From positions 5,921,301 through 5,985,300 of the forward strand of contig CM030848.1 in assembly GCA_018105865.1 (NCBI GenBank): DNA of 64,000 bases, in the 5' to 3' direction. The position numbers and the translations under genes were made by a program. Source of the DNA: Metaphire vulgaris. Taxonomy: Eukaryota > Annelida > Clitellata > Crassiclitellata > Megascolecidae. This document shows positions 58,401 through 64,000 of the stretch, piece by piece. The notes below the pieces were generated by a model, which had not been told where the DNA came from, ran no database searches, and was given only the letters and a program-made list of their open reading frames with translations. Each line of letters starts with the position of its first letter. Within the stretch, counting starts at the first letter, position 1.

Positions 58401-60537
58401 TGCTGGCAAACAGGATGGGTAACAAATTCCTAAAATTAAAAAATTCTAGCTCTGAATGCCTTTGAGAAAACGGAGATTAATTACAGCTGGGGTGTGAAAA
58501 CACCCCAAAGTCCGGATGATGGTTAAAGTGATTGCCACAACTATTTATTTATGCATGGATGAATGATTTGTCATGCATGGCGAATGATTTTCATTTTTAG
58601 CTTCTTACTATCTTTGTGACGAGCAAGTTGTCACAGTACGTGACATTCTATGAGAGTCATAAAGATTTAATCAACTCATTTGGTGGGTATGCCAAAGTAA
58701 TTTTGTGTTTCATTTCATGTTTTAGAATTTATTATTTAAGCATTCAGTTTGATTCTTTTTGTAATGAATGTTAATCTGAATTTTAGGCATTTTTTCCACG
58801 ATAGCTGTTTAGATATTTCAGAATTATCAGTTTCATTTATAAATGACAGTGTGCTATGTATTTTTGCAAATGCTGTTGTTTTCCACACATCTCAACAAGC
58901 GCATAGGAATAAGGAGATATTTCGGTGCTTCTTTTGAAAGCGCCATAGAAATTATAACGAGATTTTACTTACTTTTTTACTTACTTACTCTGTTGTATCA
59001 TATTTCAATGCCAGAGAGAGCTTGCTCATCAAATGACATGCATTTGATACATAATCTTTTAGCCTTTGTCCCATTTTGTAATATTCTTGGAGTCCAAATC
59101 AGGAAATTATATAAATCTTTAAGATTCATCTTCACATAGAAGTTTTCCATTGTGTTTCAGTGTGCAATTGAACTTTTCTTATTCTCATTACCTGTTCATT
59201 TTCCTGTATTTACTGTTGCACATTTTCAGTTACTTACGAGGACAGATTTTGAAAGAATGTTTACTTTCCATTAGTGCCTATTACACAGTAGTTTCAGTTT
59301 ATTTAAATACTCACAAGTGCTGTAATCAAGTGAATGAGTATATTCGAATGGAATGTGAATTTTAAGATTTTAATTAGATACTTAAAATATTTAGATTAAT
59401 CAAGTGCAAATTTAGTTGGAAGATTCAGAACGCAGCATCGCGACTCTTGAATGACAATTTGAAATGCCGTGACCACTGTTTCAGGATTATCACACGAACA
59501 GAACATGCACAAAATGCGGATATTGACCTTCATGCAGATTGCCGAAGGAAAAACAGAACTTGGATTTGATCTGATTGAGAAGGAACTTCTTCTGAAACCA
59601 GAGGAAGTGGAGGCCTTTGTTATCGATGGTGAGATGTGAAATCTTTCAGTGCCTCTCTATTACAGTCGGAGTAGTTTTCTATTGAAATTTTATACATTTC
59701 TGCAGTGGCGTAACCAGGATTTCCGGAAGGGGGGTTTTTGTTTTTTTTTGACTGACCAACTTTCGAAATATCTTGACAAGCAAAAAAAAGGTCATCCTAT
59801 TATGTTTTCCTTCTAAAATTGATCCTTTCAGGTGCTGACAAGCAAAAACATAGTTTGTTATGCCTTTGGTGCTTAAAACATTTTGGTCAGCAGCCCCAAG
59901 GGGAGTTTGACCCTCAAAACCCCAAACCCCCCTGCATTTCTGAATCGATTATTTGAAAGCTGGATTTACATGGTCATTGAGTTTACCCATTGAACTATTG
60001 GGAAAAATATCTAGTGTAGACAAACTTTTTTGCCGCTTCTACATACATCCAGTAATATTTGGTCTGACTTACCATTGCTTGAGAAAACCTTCTGTGAATA
60101 TATTCAGCAAATGAAATTAAAACATGCAGTTTCATGTGTATCTTTCTTTTTACTGTTTCTTTTGAAGGGTGTGAGCACCATGAATTGAACCAACTAAAGC
60201 CAGTACTAGCGCTTTCTTACCAACAGTTTATAGCACTGCTATTTCTAGAACTGTGGTGAAATACTAGAAAAATGGTTAGGTGTTAGTTTAAAAATCTAAT
60301 CTATGCTTGAACTTTTTAACTTGGTTACTAAAATTCTCGCGAATTTTATTTATAGTGGTGAGAACAAAGTCTGTGTATGCAAAGATCGACCAGATGTCTG
60401 AGAAAGTGCTGATCAATACTGCAATCAACCGTACATTTGGAAGACAGCAATGGATCCATCTACGCGACCAGCTGAATATTTGGAAGCAGAGTCTGCTGGT
60501 CGTGCAGAACAGTTTGCAAAGCGTGACTCCACGCTAG
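49388..60537 (+). CDS. EIF3M: Eukaryotic translation initiation factor 3 subunit M (9 exons, 378 aa)
   Basis: Exons 49388-49429, 51747-51888, 52859-53000, 53219-53437, 53904-53987, 54361-54460, 58601-58682, 59485-59628 and 60356-60537 join in phase into 378 residues; human eIF3M has 374. eIF3M is a PCI-domain subunit of the cytoplasmic eIF3 complex, which brings mRNA to the 40S ribosome. Landmarks: N-terminus [10 protein letters not shown] (human MSVPAFIDIS), [80 protein letters not shown], and the winged-helix end [20 protein letters not shown] and NRTFGRQQW. The PCI domain covers about residues 185-345. All key blocks are present and no frame is broken, so the gene looks functional. Intron 6 (54461-58600) holds a piggyBac relic with two nested elements. 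Confidence 0.97.
50253..50411. repeat. Inverted repeat, arms about 58 bp
   Basis: ttcaaggagtcatcatcata onward at 50253-50310 pairs with 50353-50411 (ending tagtgatgactccttgaa), with few mismatches. In EIF3M intron 1. Confidence 0.85.
50845..51420 (+). mobile_element. LINE 3' end (post-RT region)
   Basis: Reads [40 protein letters not shown], then after a frame break [20 protein letters not shown] and [10 protein letters not shown]. In EIF3M intron 1, same strand as the gene. Confidence 0.9.
51747..51888 (+). CDS. EIF3M: EIF3M exon 2
   Basis: Between ttcacag| and |gtcaga. Encodes [19 protein letters not shown]. Confidence 0.96.
52859..53000 (+). CDS. EIF3M: EIF3M exon 3
   Basis: Between tttttag| and |gtaagt. 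Encodes [20 protein letters not shown], aligned with DVESVMNSVVSLLLILEPDK. Confidence 0.95.
53219..53437 (+). CDS. EIF3M: EIF3M exon 4
   Basis: Between tttgcag| and |gtaagc. Encodes [20 protein letters not shown] and [20 protein letters not shown]. Confidence 0.97.
53904..53987 (+). CDS. EIF3M: EIF3M exon 5
   Basis: Between gtcacag| and |gtacgt. Encodes [19 protein letters not shown]. Confidence 0.97.
54068..54222. mobile_element. hAT-type MITE, CAGGGCGCGATTTG family
   Basis: Ends CCAGGGTGCAATTTG and CAAATCGCGCCCTG. Flanks gtgaagcg and gtgaagcc agree at 7 of 8. Decayed relatives at 24090-24165 and 40735-40790. Confidence 0.75.
54361..54460 (+). CDS. EIF3M: EIF3M exon 6
   Basis: Between tttcag| and |gttagt. 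Encodes [19 protein letters not shown]. Confidence 0.97.
54545..54955. repeat. Dispersed repeat, copy B
   Basis: Shares ordered blocks with 31205-31600. In EIF3M intron 6. Confidence 0.75.
55140..55420 (-). mobile_element. tRNA-headed SINE, family 1 copy 2
   Basis: Minus-strand head with TAGATGAGTGGTAA and GGGTTCAATCCCG; carries the shared aaggctgagtcgacctta block. Confidence 0.78.
55935..56236. mobile_element. hAT-type MITE nested in piggyBac (302 bp)
   Basis: Ends CAGTGGCGCAGCCAGGATTT and TGACTACGCCACTG. Exact 8-bp duplication acagaatt at 55927-55934 and 56237-56244. Confidence 0.95.
56679..57152 (-). pseudogene. piggyBac transposase remnant
   Basis: Contains the motif run [17 protein letters not shown], matching the usual FRQYMPSKPAKYGIK. 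The DDE core residues are not all readable and the frame breaks before and after. Confidence 0.88.
57445..58258. mobile_element. Composite hAT-like element with CAAGTA arrays, nested in piggyBac
   Basis: Outer ends CAGAGATGTAG and CTACATCTCTG with an exact 8-bp duplication ataagata at 57437-57444 and 58259-58266. A second copy of the left end starts inside at 58063. Arrays of CAAGTA and CGAGTA units at 57475-57600 and 58085-58250. Confidence 0.93.
58601..58682 (+). CDS. EIF3M: EIF3M exon 7
   Basis: Between ttttag| and |gtgggt. Encodes [20 protein letters not shown]. Confidence 0.95.
59485..59628 (+). CDS. EIF3M: EIF3M exon 8
   Basis: Between tttcag| and |gtgaga. Encodes [19 protein letters not shown] and [11 protein letters not shown]. 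Confidence 0.97.
59703..59934. mobile_element. hAT-type MITE, right end lost
   Basis: Left end CAGTGGCGTAACCAGGATTT, same family as 55935. Exact 8-bp duplication catttctg at 59695-59702 and 59935-59942, yet the right end stops at CCCCCCTG without the expected TIR. Confidence 0.85.
60356..60537 (+). CDS. EIF3M: EIF3M exon 9 (terminal)
   Basis: Acceptor ttatag|. Encodes [12 protein letters not shown] and [20 protein letters not shown], then TAG. Confidence 0.97.
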
Positions 60538-60654
60538 CGATGATATTCTGACAACTAGAGACCACTGGCTATCTGATTTGCTTTTTAATAGGAGCAAGAA
60601 ATTTCTCAGATAGAATTTTCTCATTATAGTCATTTTCTGAAAGCACTGGTTAGT

Positions 60655-60660
60655 AATAAA
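60655..60660 (+). promoter_or_regulatory. EIF3M: Probable EIF3M poly(A) signal
   Basis: A canonical AATAAA lies 118 bases after the stop codon, the first such hexamer on this strand downstream. Confidence 0.5.
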
Positions 60661-60861
60661 ACCTTATTCAAAAAATGCCTTTGCTAATACTTGCTGAGAA
60701 AATAGGTACAGTAATATCAGCACACAGTCTGTTTACTGATGATTGGTCACAGTATACTGTATATGATATTACCATTAGTCATCATATTTTCTACTTGACA
60801 CAGCTTAATTATGAACTAAGTTTGTATGATGAAGTTACAGCATAATGGTAATTGTCAAATA

Positions 60862-60990
<129 letters not shown>

Positions 60991-61174
60991 ATAATATATA
61001 TGTGTGTATATATACATATGATTTGTGCTTAGATTAGAATATAATGTATTTGTTATATTAAAATTTTAATATAGCATGTGAGTAGTTAAATAAGTGTTGA
61101 TTTGTTTTGCACATTACAGTAATTGGTTGGCATTCACGACATCACATTTGTGAAATTTGCTTCAATCTGAGCAG

Positions 61175-61861
61175 CAGAGCCATACAAAGGGTGGTGCCTA
61201 GGCACAGGGTGCAAGTTTAGAAGGGGCACAAATTTTGGGGTCATTCATGAGGAATTTAGGGGCCATCCATACAGTGGCGTATTTAGAAATTTGGTAAGGG
61301 GGCAGCCCATGGCAAGCGTGAAGCGCGAGCCTATAATGGGGGTCTGAGGACAGGCTAGGCCAAGACCAAAGGGGGGGGGAGCATGGCCCAAATGGCCCAA
61401 TGGTAAATACGCCACTGCATCCATATAGTATGTACGCTGTAACGTTGGAGGGGGTGGTCTGGCATAGCTAGACATTTTAGTTCTAATTGGTTTGAAATAA
61501 ACTATCAAACGGTGAAAAAGTTAATCGCCTGGATTTTGTCTTGAGTAAGTGGTAAAATTGTATAATTGTAATGGAGGTAAGTAAACAAGTGATTTTTACT
61601 ACTGTACTTATTAAACATTCTGTGATTTGCTTATGAAGTGAGAAGAACCGAAAGGAAATACAGTGTACAGTACATGTACACATAAAATGCAAAAATAGTG
61701 CTTAGTGTATATGAATTATTAGACGTAGTTATATCAATGTCTTGTATAGGCCTATTATTGCATGTCATATTACAATTTATCTAGGTAACAAAAGAATTAG
61801 GGTGTGGGGCACCACATACATGCTGGGCACAAGGGTGCAATTATGGCTTTGTGCAGCTCTG
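61175..61861. mobile_element. hAT-like element with a nested MITE
   Basis: Ends CAGAGCCATACAAAGGG and GGCTTTGTGCAGCTCTG. Flanks ctgagcag and ttgagcag agree at 7 of 8. No coding sequence. Confidence 0.75.
61272..61417. mobile_element. hAT-type MITE (146 bp), nested
   Basis: Ends CAGTGGCGTATTTA and TAAATACGCCACTG. Exact 8-bp duplication catccata at 61264-61271 and 61418-61425. Confidence 0.95.
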
Positions 61862-62439
61862 TTGAGCAGCACAGAAACATTGTTATATTACAATGTCAAT
61901 GAATGTTTGCTTAGAATTTATCATATGTGGGTCTTGAGTTGAAGTATAATGTTGGTGATGAAAACACTTATTCCAAGGTTTGTGTTATGTACCAAAATCT
62001 AAGCTGCAAACCACGAAAAGCAATGCAGAAGTCACAGCGCATAAATGCTAGAGTAGTGCTTCCCAAACTGTGGGTCGTGACCCAAAAGTGGGTTGCAGGG
62101 TAAAGGGTCGCGGGTAGCACGAAATTTGATTCAAAAGTGTTATTTCAATCAACCAATATGACAATGTCACAAGCCTTGAAAGTTGCAAGTCGGTTTAAAG
62201 AAAATTATATGTTTGCATCCTCCATACACGACTTGCATTAAAATTACCAGTGATTTATCTAATTTTAGTTGACAATGACTTTGCAGGGTTGCGACATGCT
62301 TACAAGCCGCTGAAATGGAAAAAAGTCCTTCCCGAGCACTCGAGGCTAATCTCAAGGCACACAGGGCGGCGCTGATCTCCGTTACCAAGGCCCTCAGCCA
62401 GGCGACTGGTGTAAGTTACATGATACTGGGCAAGTGTTC

Positions 62440-62855
62440 TCATGCAAGCGCCTGTTTACTCCGCGGATTAATCCGCTACTCATTTGTCTTCGCCATCTAG
62501 CGAAAGAAGGCTGAGTCGACCTTAGGGCTCCTGCGGGAGTTGAACCCGCGACCTTCTGTTCCACTCAGAGGCGTAGCGTCCCAGTGGCTACTATGGCTTT
62601 AGCCATGGGCGGCACACATGATGGGGGCGGCACATTTTGGAGATCTTTTTTGCTTGTTGGGGAGTTTGGCAAAGTTGGCAAAGTTTAGAGGGGCGGCAAA
62701 TCAAATTTAGCGGCGACGACCTTTTTTTGCTTGTTGGGTACAATGAGAGTGAATTTGGTGCGGCGGGTTTGCCAGGAGCCACGGGCGGCAAGAGTGCACA
62801 CTACTCTACTGGCTCCACTGTCCAAAGTTGTTACCACTCAGCTAAGTTCCCTTCC
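62440..62855 (-). mobile_element. tRNA-headed SINE, family 1 copy 3, split by a MITE
   Basis: B-box region (GGGTTCAACTCCC on minus) and shared aaggctgagtcgacctta block at 62500-62560; the rest of the head (ttaccactcagctaagttccc) resumes at 62830. Confidence 0.8.
62566..62811. mobile_element. hAT-type MITE inserted in the SINE
   Basis: Left end CAGAGGCGTAGCGTCC, right end TACTCTACTG. Flanks gttccact and gctccact agree at 7 of 8. Confidence 0.8.
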
Positions 62856-63226
62856 CTGAAGTGGTAGCAGTTCCAAAAAGTTTCGGAAATCCTGGCCTAT
62901 AACACCAATAAAAATTAATCTTATTTCGCAATAAAGCAAGGAAAGCCTATTCCAACCATTTTGCTCTGAAACTCCAATAATTACAATTAACAATTGGGAG
63001 TCTCTTCCCGTTGCAGGGTGAAACCTAACATTAAGCGATTTTGCCATACTCATAGGATTTTTAAGACGCGTAACAAAGGTATGTTTATTAATAAAATTTA
63101 AAAGAGATAATTTTCAAGAAATTTCAATATTTACCTCATTTTGTCTTATTTGAAAAAAATATAAATAATTCGGCCTAATATATTTGCCAAATTTTCATTC
63201 GAATTGAATCAGCTTTTAGTCAAAAC

Positions 63227-63260
63227 CAGGGAGGCTGTAAGCCGGCTTACAGCCTCCCTG
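63227..63260. mobile_element. 34-bp perfect palindrome with exact 8-bp duplication
   Basis: CAGGGAGGCTGTAAGCC is joined directly to its reverse complement. gtcaaaac flanks both sides at 63219-63226 and 63261-63268. Confidence 0.9.
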
Positions 63261-63404
63261 GTCAAAACTCAGAATATTCATTTCAACTAACGTTCGCCAG
63301 ATGGCGCCAGGTGCACTAACATTTGCTAAGATTAGGTCGCAGCACATTACAAAACCTCTGGTGGGCCGCGGTTCCAAAATGTTTGGGAAACCCTGTCGGC
63401 TAGA

Positions 63405-63413
63405 ATATCGACC

Positions 63414-63450
<37 letters not shown>

Positions 63451-63665
63451 CGCTCGCGCACTGTATGTACATGGACGTTCAAATGTGCATTATGTACCCA
63501 AATATTATATAAGCTGCAAACCATGAAAAACAACGCATAAGTCACAACGCATAAATGCTGGAGTATAGACCCTGTGTATGTATGTATGTATGTATGTATG
63601 TATGTATGTATGTATGTATGTGTTTGCGTGTATGTGTGTACTGTATGTGCATGGACATTCAAATG
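63405..63665. repeat. Duplicated module with (TG)n and (GTAT)n
   Basis: Two neighbouring copies share a layout: a start around tagaatatcgaccttgtgtg / tagaccctgtgtatg, a simple repeat, then gtacatggacgttcaaatg / gtgcatggacattcaaatg. The linker gctgcaaaccatgaaaaaca also occurs near 62006. Confidence 0.7.
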
Positions 63666-63809
63666 GATTTCTTGATATGTGCATGCATTTGTGTGAACTT
63701 AATTAGTGTGGACGTGAAGGCCTGGCCTCCTATCTGGGTTGTTACCCGTCATGGAATTTGTACAAACCTATGAGAACATTTTCACGGGGGCAGCCTACAG
63801 AACCATATA

Positions 63810-64000
63810 CAGGGGCGTAGCGACGGGGGGGGGGGGGTATATCGGTATATATAACCCCCAAATCAGTATACCTTAAAGTTTTTATGTGATTTACATGTGG
63901 TTATATGTGGTTTATATAGTTTATGTGGTTTATAGTTAAGATTTATACCCACCCGGGCCACCCAAAATATTTATACCCTCCCAAATCAAGTTCCTGGCTA
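63810..64000. mobile_element. hAT-type MITE, GGCGTAGC family copy 3, cut by window end
   Basis: Starts CAGGGGCGTAGCGACGGGG like copy 1 and reaches the conserved ttcctggcta near its right end; the last bases are outside the window. Confidence 0.8.

Larger units (their letters stand above)
55604..58522 (-). mobile_element. Decayed piggyBac element with two nested insertions
   Basis: TTAA at 55600-55603 and 58523-58526; ends CCCTCATCCGGAC and (reversed) CCATCATCCGGAC; near-palindromic GGGGTGTGAAnnnCACCCC sits inside both ends. On the minus strand the transposase remains as [20 protein letters not shown], then [12 protein letters not shown] and [20 protein letters not shown], and a C-terminal Cys-rich piece (CGRCCGFVC). 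Stops and frameshifts show it is inactive. In EIF3M intron 6. Confidence 0.92.

Overview
The window is animal nuclear DNA. It has spliced genes with GT-AG introns of a few hundred bases to about 4 kb, vertebrate-like housekeeping orthologues, and introns full of transposons and simple repeats. The SRCR+ZP gene, many LINE, SINE, hAT and piggyBac relics, and frequent TAGGCCTA-like words in introns suggest a marine invertebrate, perhaps a deuterostome such as an echinoderm or hemichordate. That placement is an inference with low confidence.

Six genes were reconstructed by eye from splice sites and reading-frame phase. In order: (1) plus strand, 3708-12614, nine exons, a secreted or membrane protein with a signal peptide, two SRCR domains, a ZP module, a furin site, a Ser/Thr-rich stalk and a hydrophobic tail. 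(2) Minus strand, 16355-13010, LRRC42, five exons, convergent with gene 1. (3) Minus strand, 23112-21720, first exon of a THAP zinc-finger gene plus a terminal exon that may belong to it; middle exon(s) not found. (4) Minus strand, 26603-25651, a three-exon gene for a 74-residue protein I do not recognise. (5) Minus strand, 42709-28090, a USP44/USP49-type deubiquitinase with 15 exons found and one zinc-ribbon exon missing. (6) Plus strand, 49388-60537, eIF3 subunit M, nine exons, complete at 378 residues. Genes 5 and 6 diverge, about 6.7 kb apart. The genes do not form one pathway: LRRC42, USP44/49 and eIF3M are intracellular proteins of broad use, while gene 1 is extracellular.

The rest is mobile DNA. 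At least a dozen hAT-type elements (ends CAG..CTG) still have readable 8-bp target-site duplications. There is a decayed piggyBac at TTAA with two hAT-like elements nested in it, several piggyBac-type MITEs at TTAA, tRNA-headed SINEs, LINE 3' ends and long microsatellites.

The most interesting signal is a group of hAT-like elements (486-1455, 40199-41854, 57445-58258). Next to their ends they carry arrays of six-base units of the form CAAGnn or CGAGnn. The last two bases differ by family: GA, GC and TA. One of the three encloses a BED zinc-finger reading frame. Also notable are a 34-bp perfect palindrome with an exact 8-bp duplication (a TIR-only element) and two arrays of joined MITE copies bounded by single 8-bp duplications.
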